Counted from the stretch's first letter, positions 6,884-15,115 are shown. The stretch: 19,953 bases of DNA from Paracoccaceae bacterium (GCA_019090405.1 JAHRVZ010000306.1:1-19953), one strand, 5' to 3'. The notes: generated by a model not told the origin, from the letters alone. A program made the numbers and translations.

Positions 6884-7777
6884 TTAGGCGGTCAGGCCTT
6901 CTGGTTCGTCCAATCCGTTTGCGCGGCAAAGCGCTGTCACCGTGTTGGCCAGCAGGCAGGCAATGGTCATCGGCCCAACACCGCCCGGAACCGGTGTGAT
7001 CGCACCCGCAACCTTTGCACAGCTGTCAAAATCAACGTCTCCGACCAATCGCGTCCCACCTTCGGGTTTTTCGATGCGGTTGATGCCCACGTCGATAATC
7101 GTTGCACCCGGTTTGATCCAGTCGCCCGTCACCATCTTCGCACGTCCAACAGCCGCAATTACTATATCAGCGCGCCGCACAACATCGGGTAAATCGCGGG
7201 TCCGGGAATGCGCCATCGTCACCGTGCAGCTATCGCCCAGCAACAACTGCCCCATCGGTTTACCAACTAGGTTGGACCGCCCGATGACAACGGCGTTTAG
7301 CCCCGACAACGATCCAAGTTGATTACGTAGCAACATCAGACAGCCCAACGGCGTGCAGGACACCATGGCCCGCTGTCCCGAGGCCAGCAAACCGGCATTA
7401 ACCACATGCAGCCCATCCACGTCTTTGGCTGGGTCGATCTGCGCTACAATATCTGTTTCATTCAAATGATCCGGAACCGGGAATTGCACCAGAATTCCGT
7501 GCACCGCCGGATCGGCGTTCAGTTTGGCAATCAGCGCATAGAGTTCATCTTTGGACACATCTGCGGGCAGTTTGTGCTCGAAACTGTTCATGCCAACTTC
7601 GGTGGTTTGTTTACCTTTAGCGCGAACATAGACCTGACTGGCCGGGTCTTCGCCCACCAGAACAACTGCCAAACCCGGCGTTAACCCGTGATCGGATTTT
7701 AGCCGGGCCACATGCGCCGCGATTTTGCCCCGGACGGTGGCGGCAAATGCTTTGCCATCAATAACAGTTGCGCTCAT
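6884..7777 (-). CDS. folD: FolD: methylene-THF dehydrogenase / methenyl-THF cyclohydrolase
   Basis: 297-residue cytoplasmic bifunctional enzyme. It oxidises 5,10-methylene-THF to 5,10-methenyl-THF with NADP and hydrolyses that to 10-formyl-THF. Family signatures are present: YVRAKGK with Y50 and catalytic K54, ILVQFPVPDHL (95-105), DPAKDVDGLH with D121, the NADP-binding GRSNLVGKP (166-174) and the C-terminal PVPGGVGPMT (262-271). The length matches the usual 280-300 residues. The ATG is preceded by AAGGAA at good spacing. It lies 87 nt downstream of fhs on the same strand, so the two probably share a transcript supplying one-carbon units for purine, formyl-Met and serine/glycine metabolism. 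A hairpin sits between them. Nothing is unusual in the active site. Confidence 0.97.
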   Translation of the reverse strand: MSATVIDGKAFAATVRGKIAAHVARLKSDHGLTPGLAVVLVGEDPASQVYVRAKGKQTTEVGMNSFEHKLPADVSKDELYALIAKLNADPAVHGILVQFPVPDHLNETDIVAQIDPAKDVDGLHVVNAGLLASGQRAMVSCTPLGCLMLLRNQLGSLSGLNAVVIGRSNLVGKPMGQLLLGDSCTVTMAHSRTRDLPDVVRRADIVIAAVGRAKMVTGDWIKPGATIIDVGINRIEKPEGGTRLVGDVDFDSCAKVAGAITPVPGGVGPMTIACLLANTVTALCRANGLDEPEGLTA

Positions 7778-7812
7778 GTCATTTCCTTTTCGTAATCTGA
7801 CGATGCCTTATA

Positions 7813-7844
7813 CAAATGGCCCTGCACTAAGACAGGGCCATTTG
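7813..7844 (-). terminator. 12-bp perfect hairpin between fhs and folD
   Basis: CAAATGGCCCTG (7813-7824) and CAGGGCCATTTG (7833-7844) are perfect 12-bp complements around an 8-nt loop. The hairpin begins 20 nt after the fhs stop and ends 35 nt before folD. On the minus strand the 3' side is TATAAGG rather than a T-run, so it may attenuate transcription or stabilise the fhs message rather than end it fully. Confidence 0.6.
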
Positions 7845-7864
7845 AAAGCGTTAATATCGCAGGA

Positions 7865-9541
7865 TCAGAACAGACCTTCGATTTCGCCAACGTCATTCAG
7901 CATAATCGTTTCCGCAGAAGGCGTGCGTGGCAGACCCGGCATGGTCATGATCTCGCCGCAGATCACCACAACAAATCCGGCACCCGCACTCAGCCGTACC
8001 TCGCGTACCGGCAGAACAAACCCGGTTGGCGCGCCGCGTTGGGTTGGGTCGGTGCTGAATGAATACTGGGTTTTGGCCATGCAGACCGGCAAATTGCCAT
8101 ACCCCTGATCTTGCCAATGCTTAAGCTGATCGAGGGTTTTCTTGTCTGCAATCACCGCATCGGCACGGTAAATATTCTTGGCAATGCATTCGACCTTTTC
8201 AAACAAGGGCATGTCGTCCGGATAGGTCGGTGCAAAATTCGATTCGCCACTTTCTGCAATTTCCACCACGCGGGTGGCCAGATCAATGGTGCCCTCACCG
8301 CCCAGTTCCCAATGACGGCACAAAATCGCCTCAGAGCCTTGTGCCCTAACATAATCGCGGATCGCCTGCGCTTCGCCGTCTGTGTCACTGACAAAGTGAT
8401 TGATCGCAACGACAATTGGCACCCCAAAGGACTTCAAGTTGTCGATGTGGCGGCCAAGGTTGGCGCACCCCTCTTTTACGGCGTCAATATTCTCAGGCCC
8501 CAAATCAGCACGCGCCACACCGCCGTTCATCTTCATCGCCCGAACCGTGGCGACCAGAACAACGCAATCCGGTGCAAGCCCGGCTTTGCGGCATTTGATG
8601 TTCATGAACTTTTCAGCACCCAGATCTGCCCCAAACCCGGCTTCGGTCACGACATAATCGGCCAGTTTCAATGCCGTAGTCGTTGCAATGACCGAATTAC
8701 AACCATGTGCGATATTGGCAAACGGGCCACCGTGCACAAAGGCCGGATTATTCTCTAAGGTCTGCACCAGATTGGGCTGCATCGCGTCCTTAAGCAGAAC
8801 GGTCATCGCGCCATCGGCTTTGATGTCGCGTGCAAATACCGGGCTGCGGTCGCGGCGATAGGCGACGATGATCTTGCCCAGACGGTTCTGCAAATCCTTC
8901 AGGTTGTTTGCCAGACACAGGCAGGCCATGACCTCCGAGGCGACTGTGATATCAAACCCGGTTTCTCGCGGGAACCCGTTGGCGACACCGCCCAATGAGG
9001 CGGTAATCTGGCGCAAAGCACGATCGTTCATGTCGACAACACGACGCCAGACAACACGACGGGTGTCAATTTCCAGCGCGTTGCCCCAATAGATGTGATT
9101 GTCGATCATTGCGCTAAGCAGGTTATGCGCCGAGGTGACGGCGTGGAAATCCCCGGTGAAATGCAGGTTCATGTCTTCCATCGGAATGACCTGTGCATTG
9201 CCACCCCCCGCAGCGCCGCCTTTCATGCCGAAACATGGACCCAGCGACGCCTCGCGTATGCAAACCGCAGCGTTCTTGCCAATCCGGTTCAGGCCATCGC
9301 CCAAACCGACGGTCGTGGTTGTTTTGCCCTCGCCAGCAGGCGTCGGGTTGATCGCTGTCACAAGGATCAGCTTGCCGTTTTTTCGGTCCTGAACCGAGTT
9401 GATAAAGTCCTGACTAACCTTGGCCTTATCGTGGCCATAGGGCAGCAGATCATCACCGGATATGCCCAGCCTTGCGCCAACTTCCTGAATCGGTTTCTTG
9501 TTCGCCGCGCGGGCAATTTCAATATCTGACTTAAAATTCAT
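7865..9541 (-). CDS. fhs: Formate-tetrahydrofolate ligase (10-formyl-THF synthetase)
   Basis: 558-residue enzyme that uses ATP to join formate to tetrahydrofolate, forming 10-formyl-THF. The phosphate-binding segment PTPAGEGKTTT is at residues 66-76. Other conserved stretches are ASLGPCFGMKGGAAGGG, LTGDFHAVTSAHNL-like (here FTGDFHAVTSAHNLL) and, near the C-terminus, MTMPGLPRTPSAE. The length agrees with the family (about 555-560). In marine rhodobacters this enzyme is central to oxidising or assimilating one-carbon units from methylated compounds; that role is inferred, not seen here. It is followed by folD, giving a formate / 10-formyl-THF / methylene-THF module. The ATG has AGGA upstream at a rather long spacing. 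A 173-bp leader upstream contains repeats listed separately. Confidence 0.97.
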   Translation of the reverse strand: MNFKSDIEIARAANKKPIQEVGARLGISGDDLLPYGHDKAKVSQDFINSVQDRKNGKLILVTAINPTPAGEGKTTTTVGLGDGLNRIGKNAAVCIREASLGPCFGMKGGAAGGGNAQVIPMEDMNLHFTGDFHAVTSAHNLLSAMIDNHIYWGNALEIDTRRVVWRRVVDMNDRALRQITASLGGVANGFPRETGFDITVASEVMACLCLANNLKDLQNRLGKIIVAYRRDRSPVFARDIKADGAMTVLLKDAMQPNLVQTLENNPAFVHGGPFANIAHGCNSVIATTTALKLADYVVTEAGFGADLGAEKFMNIKCRKAGLAPDCVVLVATVRAMKMNGGVARADLGPENIDAVKEGCANLGRHIDNLKSFGVPIVVAINHFVSDTDGEAQAIRDYVRAQGSEAILCRHWELGGEGTIDLATRVVEIAESGESNFAPTYPDDMPLFEKVECIAKNIYRADAVIADKKTLDQLKHWQDQGYGNLPVCMAKTQYSFSTDPTQRGAPTGFVLPVREVRLSAGAGFVVVICGEIMTMPGLPRTPSAETIMLNDVGEIEGLF

Positions 9542-9574
9542 GTCGGAACCGTCCTGATTGATGATCTTTTAAAT

Positions 9575-9599
9575 CCAGCACAGCCGCTGGTTCAGCCAG
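9575..9599 (-). promoter_or_regulatory. Two mutually exclusive small hairpins in the fhs leader
   Basis: In the transcribed direction CTGG (9599-9596) can pair with CCAG (9590-9587), or the overlapping CCAGC (9590-9586) can pair with GCTGG (9579-9575). The shared middle arm makes the two structures exclusive, and they lie about 35-60 nt before the fhs ATG. The stems are only 4-5 bp, so this is a weak suggestion of a leader switch, not a recognised riboswitch. Confidence 0.2.
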
Positions 9600-9628
9600 A
9601 GATTACCCCCCGATCTGCACAATAACGA

Positions 9629-9677
9629 GGCGGAATCCGACATTTTGGTTGGCGGAAAAGACCTCTGCCCATTTTGG
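9629..9677. repeat. Duplicated GGCGGAA / CATTTTGG elements upstream of fhs
   Basis: GGCGGAA occurs at 9629-9635 and 9651-9657, and CATTTTGG at 9641-9648 and 9670-9677, so the pair GGCGGAA...CATTTTGG is present twice, with inner spacers of 5 and 12 nt. They lie in the gap between the MOSC gene and fhs, 88-136 bp upstream of the fhs ATG, where operators would be expected. No known regulator is recognised. Confidence 0.35.
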
Positions 9678-9714
9678 GGGTCAATAAATCCTCAGCCTTA
9701 AATTGGTGATGGCA

Positions 9715-10293
9715 TCAAGGCGACCATGCCCGCTGATCCGGAACAAACAACGTCATCGCGTCGCCCAATGCAATTGTACCCGGTCTCTCGACCCAGGCCG
9801 TGACTCCTCGCCGGTTTTTGGCCGCTGGCTTAAAGGCCGTGCCATGCCCCGGTTGGTCGGCCTCGATCTCACGCGCGGGATAAATACAGGGGCGGTTTTC
9901 CATGTCTACGGTCAGCGTCAATCCAGATGGTCCCTGCAATCGCGCCGACGGAGGAACATGGGTGAAATCCGGGATTCCACGCAATACCAACGTTGCCCCC
10001 AAAAGTACGGGATCAAGCGTTTCAAGGCCGATTTCGGCGGCAATCTCATCAAGTTGCTCTGCCGACAGGATGGTCAGTTGCCGAACATTGCGAATTTCTG
10101 TGCCTTCGGTGTAAAGATTGCGCACTCTGACACAGGATGCACGGTTTAGACCTGCGTGGCGCGCGTCGACCTGCCCGTCAAAACCCAGATCAATCCGGTC
10201 AACTGAATCAGACCTGATAGTCCCGGTTTCACCCGGTACATGACCCAGCCAAACCACCTCGCCGCTAAATTCCGTTTGTCTTAGTGTCGGCAT
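9715..10293 (-). CDS. MOSC domain-containing protein
   Basis: 192 residues from the ATG at 10293; a GTG at 10302 would add three. I prefer the ATG because GGTGGA lies just upstream. The sequence carries a single MOSC fold of the kind found in molybdenum-cofactor sulfurases and YiiM/mARC-like proteins. Typical pieces are HAGLNRASCVRVRN, RQLTILSAEQLDEIA, LGATLVLRGI, the segment ENRPC with C136 (the likely sulfur-carrying cysteine) and RRGVTAWVERPGTIALGD near the end. There is no PLP-binding sulfurase domain, so it belongs to the small stand-alone class whose substrates are mostly unknown. Neighbours (ftsH upstream, fhs downstream) give no functional hint. Domain assignment is good; the exact role is open. 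Confidence 0.88.
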   Translation of the reverse strand: MPTLRQTEFSGEVVWLGHVPGETGTIRSDSVDRIDLGFDGQVDARHAGLNRASCVRVRNLYTEGTEIRNVRQLTILSAEQLDEIAAEIGLETLDPVLLGATLVLRGIPDFTHVPPSARLQGPSGLTLTVDMENRPCIYPAREIEADQPGHGTAFKPAAKNRRGVTAWVERPGTIALGDAMTLFVPDQRAWSP

Positions 10294-10382
10294 GCAATCC
10301 ACCCGCTTGTCTAAATTTCCAGTCCTGACGGCAAGCTACAGATTTTGACGTGGGATGCCAGCGACATACAGCGCGCCTGAAA

Positions 10383-10408
10383 TGAGGCGAACCGTCTGGC
10401 CCGCCTCA
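10383..10408 (-). terminator. Hairpin after ftsH, probable terminator
   Basis: TGAGGCG (10383-10389) and CGCCTCA (10402-10408) are perfect complements. Inside them GGCC/GGTT can add four pairs (two of them G-T), leaving a short AGAC loop in the RNA. It begins 25 nt after the ftsH stop. The 3' side in the transcript is TTTCAGG, a short U-run, so termination may be partial. Confidence 0.55.
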
Positions 10409-10433
10409 ATCTGATTTCAACTTGGAATGAAGC

Positions 10434-12353
10434 TCAAGAAGATGGTTCAGGTTCCAATCCGCCATCAGGCGTCGATTTCCGCGGTTTGGTTTTTGGGATA
10501 GCTGTCACGCTTGGCGCATTGCCTTCGTCCGGCGTGTCAGCATCATCGTCATCCACCTGCGGAGGATCACCTTTCATGACGCGCTTGATCTCGTCTCCGG
10601 TCAGGGTTTCGTATTCCAGCAACCCTTGTGCAAGACGCTCCCATTCTTCGTTCTGTTCAGTCAGAATTTTATGGGCCGTCGCGTAACCTTCGTCAATAAA
10701 ACGCTTCACCTCTTGTTCGACCAGCTCTTTGGTATGCGCCGAGATTGACAATGCACCACCACCGCTGCCCTGGTATCCTTCGTGCGCTTGCTGGTAATCA
10801 ATATTGCCTACTTTGTCAGACATACCCCAGCGCATCACCATTGCCCGCGCCAGATTGCTGGCCTGTTGGATGTCACCCGCCGGGCCATTGGAAACACCGT
10901 CCGGACCCCATTTGATGATTTCAGCAGCTTTGCCTGCCATCGTCATCGCAATATTGTGTTCGCACTGGTCACGATGCCAGTTCAGACGGTCAATTTCCGG
11001 CAGTGAGACCACCATGCCCAATGCGCCACCGCGTGGAATGATCGTCGCTTTGTAGACGGGATCACATTTTTCCATCGCCATCCCGACGACCGCATGACCG
11101 GATTCGTGATAGGCGGTGTGCTCTTTCTGGTCCTTGGTCAGAACCATGCTGCGACGCTCGGCACCCATCATGACCTTGTCCTTGGCGCTCTCAAATTCAT
11201 CCATCGTGATGAACCGGCGGCCAAGTCGCGCGGCCATCAAAGCAGCTTCGTTCACCAGATTCGCCAGATCAGCACCCGAGAACCCCGGCGTACCACGTGC
11301 AATGATGCGCAGATCGACATCAGGGCCAAGCGGCGTTTTGCGCGCGTGAACGCCCAATATTTTCTCGCGGCCTTTGATATCAGGATTGGCAACATTCACC
11401 TGACGGTCAAACCGGCCCGGACGCAGCAGCGCCGGATCAAGCACGTCTTTGCGGTTGGTTGCGGCCAGAATGATGACGCCTTCGTTCGCCTCAAATCCGT
11501 CCATTTCCACCAGCAATTGGTTTAGCGTTTGTTCACGTTCATCATTACCACCACCATAGCCAGCACCCCGATGACGGCCGACAGCGTCGATTTCGTCGAT
11601 GAATACAATACAAGGCGCATTCTTTTTGGCCTGCTCAAACATATCGCGCACACGCGACGCACCTACGCCAACAAACATTTCTACAAAGTCGGAACCGGAA
11701 ATCGTAAAGAATGGCACGCCCGCCTCGCCCGCAATGGCACGCGCCAGCAGCGTTTTACCTGTGCCCGGAGGTCCAACCAGCAATGCGCCTTTGGGGATTT
11801 TCCCGCCCAGACGGCTGAATTTCTGCGGATTACGCAGGAACTCTACGATTTCTTCGAGCTCTTCCTTGGCTTCATCAATGCCAGCAACATCATCAAACGT
11901 TACGCGACCATGCTTTTCGGTCAGCATCTTGGCCTTGGACTTGCCAAAGCCCATCGCACCGCCCTTGCCGCCACCTTGCATGCGATTCATGAAATAGATC
12001 CAGACACCGATCAGCAGAAGGAAGGGCAACATTGTCATAAGGAACGACTGAAAACCAGATTGCTCTTGTTTTTGTGCCCGTACCGGAACGTTGTTTTCGA
12101 TCAAAAGCGCTGTGACTTCGGCATCAGCGGGTTTGATGACCACATATTCAGATCCATTCGAACTTTTGTACCTGATCTGCTCGCCGTCGAGAGCAACCTG
12201 ACTGACGCTGCCATCTTTTACAGCGCTTACAAATTCAGAATAGCTTTCTTCTTGGCTTTGCAGGCCACCGCTGGATCCGCTAAACAGATTGAACAAGGCC
12301 CAGACCAATAGGAACAGAACGACCCAAAACGCGATATTGCGTGCATTGCCCAA
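10434..12353 (-). CDS. ftsH: ATP-dependent zinc metalloprotease FtsH
   Basis: 639-residue inner-membrane AAA+ protease that degrades misfolded membrane proteins and regulatory targets. Transmembrane helices are at about 8-24 and 104-121, with a small periplasmic domain between. The AAA module has GPPGTGKT (194-201), IVFIDEID (249-256) and the arginine-finger region RPGRFDR (311-317). The zinc site is HESGH (416-420). The tail after about residue 600 is acidic and proline-rich. The start is TTG: GGAG sits 7 nt upstream and MGNARNIAFW is the usual rhodobacter N-terminus. The gene follows tilS after 78 nt and has its own likely heat-shock-type promoter. It is almost certainly functional and the main FtsH. 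Confidence 0.97.
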   Translation of the reverse strand: MGNARNIAFWVVLFLLVWALFNLFSGSSGGLQSQEESYSEFVSAVKDGSVSQVALDGEQIRYKSSNGSEYVVIKPADAEVTALLIENNVPVRAQKQEQSGFQSFLMTMLPFLLLIGVWIYFMNRMQGGGKGGAMGFGKSKAKMLTEKHGRVTFDDVAGIDEAKEELEEIVEFLRNPQKFSRLGGKIPKGALLVGPPGTGKTLLARAIAGEAGVPFFTISGSDFVEMFVGVGASRVRDMFEQAKKNAPCIVFIDEIDAVGRHRGAGYGGGNDEREQTLNQLLVEMDGFEANEGVIILAATNRKDVLDPALLRPGRFDRQVNVANPDIKGREKILGVHARKTPLGPDVDLRIIARGTPGFSGADLANLVNEAALMAARLGRRFITMDEFESAKDKVMMGAERRSMVLTKDQKEHTAYHESGHAVVGMAMEKCDPVYKATIIPRGGALGMVVSLPEIDRLNWHRDQCEHNIAMTMAGKAAEIIKWGPDGVSNGPAGDIQQASNLARAMVMRWGMSDKVGNIDYQQAHEGYQGSGGGALSISAHTKELVEQEVKRFIDEGYATAHKILTEQNEEWERLAQGLLEYETLTGDEIKRVMKGDPPQVDDDDADTPDEGNAPSVTAIPKTKPRKSTPDGGLEPEPSS

Positions 12354-12408
12354 ATGAAATCTCCATAAAATTTGTGATCGTTCATACCACGACCGATTGC
12401 TCTATATA

Positions 12409-12436
12409 AGATAGAGAACAAAACGTCAGGTTCAAT
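12409..12436 (-). promoter_or_regulatory. Sigma32-like heat-shock promoter for ftsH
   Basis: On the minus strand ATTG (12436-12433), 17 nt and TCTATCT (12415-12409) match the recalled alphaproteobacterial heat-shock pattern CTTG-N17/18-CYTATNT, with one mismatch in each element. The -35 overlaps the tilS stop. A 6-bp inverted repeat, CTCTAT/ATAGAG (12400-12416), overlaps the -10. Predicted transcription would start near 12402 and give a leader of about 50 nt. ftsH is heat-inducible in Caulobacter and E. coli, so the location is sensible. Confidence 0.4.
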
Positions 12437-13691
12437 GCGTTAAAATCGACGAAAAAAATCCTTCGCTGCCGCCAATCAGTTCAAATTCGCATATTTGGCT
12501 TTGTTTCGCGAATGGTGCGGCCAGCAAATTATCGCCTTTCCACACCGAAGGTGACGCAATCAACGCCTCTTTTGGGCGTGCTGTGTCGCGCCAGTCGGAA
12601 TATTGCTTCAGGCCATCGTGACCAAGCGCGCGCAGCTCAGTGTTTTCAATTTCTTCACCTGACAATCTCCAGCGCTGGTCCCATACCTGTCCGGAGTCAC
12701 ATCTTGTATTGCGGACCGCATTGAATTCCCGACACACCCAGATGGCCTGACCAAATGGAAGTGCGTGGCAACCGCCCAGCGTAATGGCGCGGCTTTCGCG
12801 CAAATCTTCAAGCGCTTTAAGAACCGGAGCGCGTCGTGGCGGATAGTCCGACCCACTGATCCACGAAATTGCGCTGACCAACAATCGACGGGCTGTTTCG
12901 TCTGGCATTAACCTGAATTTTCGCTGGTCAAGGATGACATTACCACCATCAACGCAAGTCCCGTCACGTGCGGCCAGAAAGCAATACCAGTCCAATGCCG
13001 TCCGGACACTGGCCATATTTTGTGCGACATCGTCTAAGGATTCCGCAGTTATTCCAATAGGTTCAAGCAGATTAAGCGCCTGCCTCGCCTTAATCCGATC
13101 AAATCTTGGATCGTCGTTTGACGGATCGTCGATCCAGTTTACACCATGCCGTTTCAGATAGTCGCGAAGCTCGTTGCGCGTGAGGCTCAGCATTGGGCGC
13201 ATGACAGTTACACCGTCAACTACCCGCCGCAACGGAATTCCCGCCAGTCCATCTACACCGGCAGATCGCCCCAATCGCATCAAAACGGTCTCGGCCTGAT
13301 CATCCTTGGTATGACCCAGTAATACCGTGGAAATAGAGTTGGCTTTCGCCCAATCACTCAACAATTGATAGCGCGCCTTGCGGGCCTGATTTTGCAGGTT
13401 GCCGGTACCGTCCCAATCAGTCCATTTCAATATTGTATGAGGGATTCCAAGAGACGCGGCCAGCTTTGCCACATTCTGTGCCTCATCCGCTGATTCGGGG
13501 CGCAGTCCGTGGTCCACGGTTGCCGCGAACAACTGAATATCATCTGCATCAAAACAACGGGACAGAATGTGCAACAAAGCGACGGAATCGCCGCCGCCAG
13601 ACACAGCTACACCCAACCGAAGACCCCGAACTGAACCGACTTTATTCCGAACCAGCGAAAGGATATTCGCGTCAGATTGAATCAATTGCAC
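12432..13691 (-). CDS. tilS: tRNA(Ile)-lysidine synthetase TilS
   Basis: 419-residue cytoplasmic enzyme that uses ATP and lysine to convert the wobble cytidine of the AUA-reading tRNA-Ile to lysidine, changing both its charging and its decoding. The N-type ATP pyrophosphatase P-loop is SGGGDS (31-36), with VDHGLRPES (59-67) and GHTKDDQAE (126-134) completing the nucleotide-binding domain. The region after about 210 is the less conserved tRNA-binding part. The start is GTG and overlaps the cpoB stop by 10 nt, so translation is probably coupled to the Tol-Pal operon. The order cpoB-tilS-ftsH is common in Alphaproteobacteria. It should be essential, as AUA decoding depends on it. Confidence 0.94.
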   Translation of the reverse strand: MQLIQSDANILSLVRNKVGSVRGLRLGVAVSGGGDSVALLHILSRCFDADDIQLFAATVDHGLRPESADEAQNVAKLAASLGIPHTILKWTDWDGTGNLQNQARKARYQLLSDWAKANSISTVLLGHTKDDQAETVLMRLGRSAGVDGLAGIPLRRVVDGVTVMRPMLSLTRNELRDYLKRHGVNWIDDPSNDDPRFDRIKARQALNLLEPIGITAESLDDVAQNMASVRTALDWYCFLAARDGTCVDGGNVILDQRKFRLMPDETARRLLVSAISWISGSDYPPRRAPVLKALEDLRESRAITLGGCHALPFGQAIWVCREFNAVRNTRCDSGQVWDQRWRLSGEEIENTELRALGHDGLKQYSDWRDTARPKEALIASPSVWKGDNLLAAPFAKQSQICEFELIGGSEGFFSSILTH

Positions 13692-14521
13692 CCCAATGCG
13701 CTCATTTCGGTTTGCGCGCTGGCCACTTCATTGGCAACAGGGAATCGCACAGAGACCTCGCCCAAGGTCACGCAGGCCTGATCGGTCTGCCCCAAACGCC
13801 CAAGCGCTGCGCCCAGTTCAAACAGCGCTGACGCAGCATCCGGCCCGGTTTCATTGCTGACAAAACCAGCAAGATATGCCCGCGCCGCTTCGCGTGTATC
13901 ACCAAGTCCCTCAAGAGCATGTCCGCGACTGATTTCGGCCTGTGCAGCCAACGGACTGCCAGGATAGGCCACGTTGAATTGCGTGAACAGATCCACCGCT
14001 TTGCCATAGTCTTTGGCGTTCAGTGCCTGCTCGGCGGTCTTGAAATCGGCGTCTTCACCCATCGCAAGTTCGCCCTGCCCATCGTTCGTCGTAGGGACAG
14101 TCGTTCCGCCGTCATTTGGGGTGCCAACAGTGTCTCCGCCAAGCGTTGGCGTGTCGCCCAGCTTGCTCACGTCACCACCCTCAAGTTCAACCAGCCGGAA
14201 TTCCAGATCGCCGATCCGGTTGGTGCCATCTGTTACAATTTGGTTAACCCGATGCTCAAGCTGTTCGGTGCTTGATGTCAGGCGTTTCAACTCGGCCTCG
14301 ATTGCATCAATCTTTTCCAGCGTGCTGGCAGCTGGCAATCGGGTGTTCACACCGCCAGTGGTCGACAATTCGGTTTTCAATCGCTGAACTTCGACAAACA
14401 AAACCGTCAGTTCCTGCCGGATGTCAGCCAGGGTCTGTTTGTCCTGTGCCATCACCTGCCCTGGCACCTGCACGGAACCGACTGCGACCAGCGCCCAAAG
14501 CGCCCATACTGCGATGCGCAT
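13682..14521 (-). CDS. cpoB: Tol-Pal coordinator protein CpoB (YbgF)
   Basis: 279-residue periplasmic protein that links Tol-Pal activity to peptidoglycan synthesis during division. A signal peptide covers residues 1-25 with a VMA-Q cleavage site. A predicted trimerising coiled coil runs from about 28 to 112 (LADIRQELTVLFVEVQRLKTEL-type heptads, then LEKIDAIEAELKRL). A Gly/Thr/Asp-rich linker spans about 115-155, and TPR repeats fill 156-275 (AEQALNAKDYGKAVDLFTQF, then RGHALEGLGDTREAARAY). This coiled coil - linker - TPR layout is diagnostic. The ATG is 4 nt after the pal stop. The 3' end overlaps tilS by 10 nt. The gene is complete and in the expected place at the end of the tol-pal set. Confidence 0.93.
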   Translation of the reverse strand: MRIAVWALWALVAVGSVQVPGQVMAQDKQTLADIRQELTVLFVEVQRLKTELSTTGGVNTRLPAASTLEKIDAIEAELKRLTSSTEQLEHRVNQIVTDGTNRIGDLEFRLVELEGGDVSKLGDTPTLGGDTVGTPNDGGTTVPTTNDGQGELAMGEDADFKTAEQALNAKDYGKAVDLFTQFNVAYPGSPLAAQAEISRGHALEGLGDTREAARAYLAGFVSNETGPDAASALFELGAALGRLGQTDQACVTLGEVSVRFPVANEVASAQTEMSALGCN

Positions 14522-14525
14522 TGCT

Positions 14526-15026
14526 TTACCCCGTTAGATTACTGGCCAGAACCGTGACCGACCTGCGGTTCTTGGAATAGCAGGATTCTTCGCTGCAAAT
14601 CTCAAGCGGGCGTTCTTTGCCATAGCTGACCACCTGTAAACGGTTGCCTGCCACACCGCGAGAAATCAGGAATTCGCGAACTGCATCAGCCCGGCGCGCG
14701 CCTAGTCCGATATTGTATTCGCGGGTGCCCTGTTCGTCGGCATGCCCTTCGATGATCGCCTTGTAGTCGGTGTTCAGCGACATCCAATCCGCCTGCGCCA
14801 CCAAAATGGTGCGGGCCTCATCTGTTAGTGTCGCCTGATCGACCGGAAACAACACCCTATCCCCAATCGCCTTTTGGAAATACGCAGGTGATGTCTGATC
14901 TGAAACCAGCCCCGCGTCAAGATTGCTCGACCCATCCGAACCGCTGCCAAAACCACCCGTCGCATTGGTGCATCCTGCGATGCCCAACACCAGACTAACC
15001 GCCAAGAGTTTGCTCAGAATTGTCAT
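14526..15026 (-). CDS. pal: Peptidoglycan-associated lipoprotein Pal
   Basis: 166-residue outer-membrane lipoprotein that binds peptidoglycan and TolB. The lipobox is LGIAGC with C19 as the lipidated residue. A Gly/Ser-rich tether follows to about residue 45. The OmpA-like peptidoglycan-binding domain (about 56-162) includes EGHADEQGTREYN (93-105) and LGARRADAVREFL; D97 and R112 are the expected diaminopimelate-contact positions. AGAGGC precedes the ATG. An 89-nt AT-rich gap separates pal from tolB, longer than other gaps in the operon, so pal may also have its own promoter. Identification is very secure from domain and operon position. Confidence 0.97.
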   Translation of the reverse strand: MTILSKLLAVSLVLGIAGCTNATGGFGSGSDGSSNLDAGLVSDQTSPAYFQKAIGDRVLFPVDQATLTDEARTILVAQADWMSLNTDYKAIIEGHADEQGTREYNIGLGARRADAVREFLISRGVAGNRLQVVSYGKERPLEICSEESCYSKNRRSVTVLASNLTG

Positions 15027-15055
15027 ACCTGTTGCCTCTCATTTTATACTTATTA

Positions 15056-15070
15056 TTAACTAAAGTTACC
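15056..15070. promoter_or_regulatory. CtrA-like box in the tolB-pal gap
   Basis: TTAAC (15056-15060), five bases and TTACC (15066-15070) resemble a CtrA direct-repeat site (TTAAC-type half-sites with short spacing) with one mismatch. It is about 30 bp upstream of the pal ATG, in an AT-rich stretch that holds no convincing -35/-10 pair. Short AT-rich matches arise easily by chance, so this is only a candidate. Confidence 0.2.
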
Positions 15071-15115
15071 GTATCATACCCGCCCAAGTTTGTGAACGCG
15101 CGTGGATTTTCATCC

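Noticed and set aside
8111..8758. Plus-strand open frame of 215 codons opposite fhs
   Set aside because: Mirror of a highly conserved coding region; no motifs or ribosome-binding site.
9542..9714. A tetrahydrofolate or similar riboswitch in front of fhs
   Set aside because: The repeats and small hairpins do not match any folate, SAM, SAH or glycine riboswitch architecture I can recognise.
11529..12311. Plus-strand open frame of 260 codons opposite ftsH
   Set aside because: The opposite strand encodes ftsH with all motifs intact; the antisense product has no recognisable domains and is explained by codon bias.
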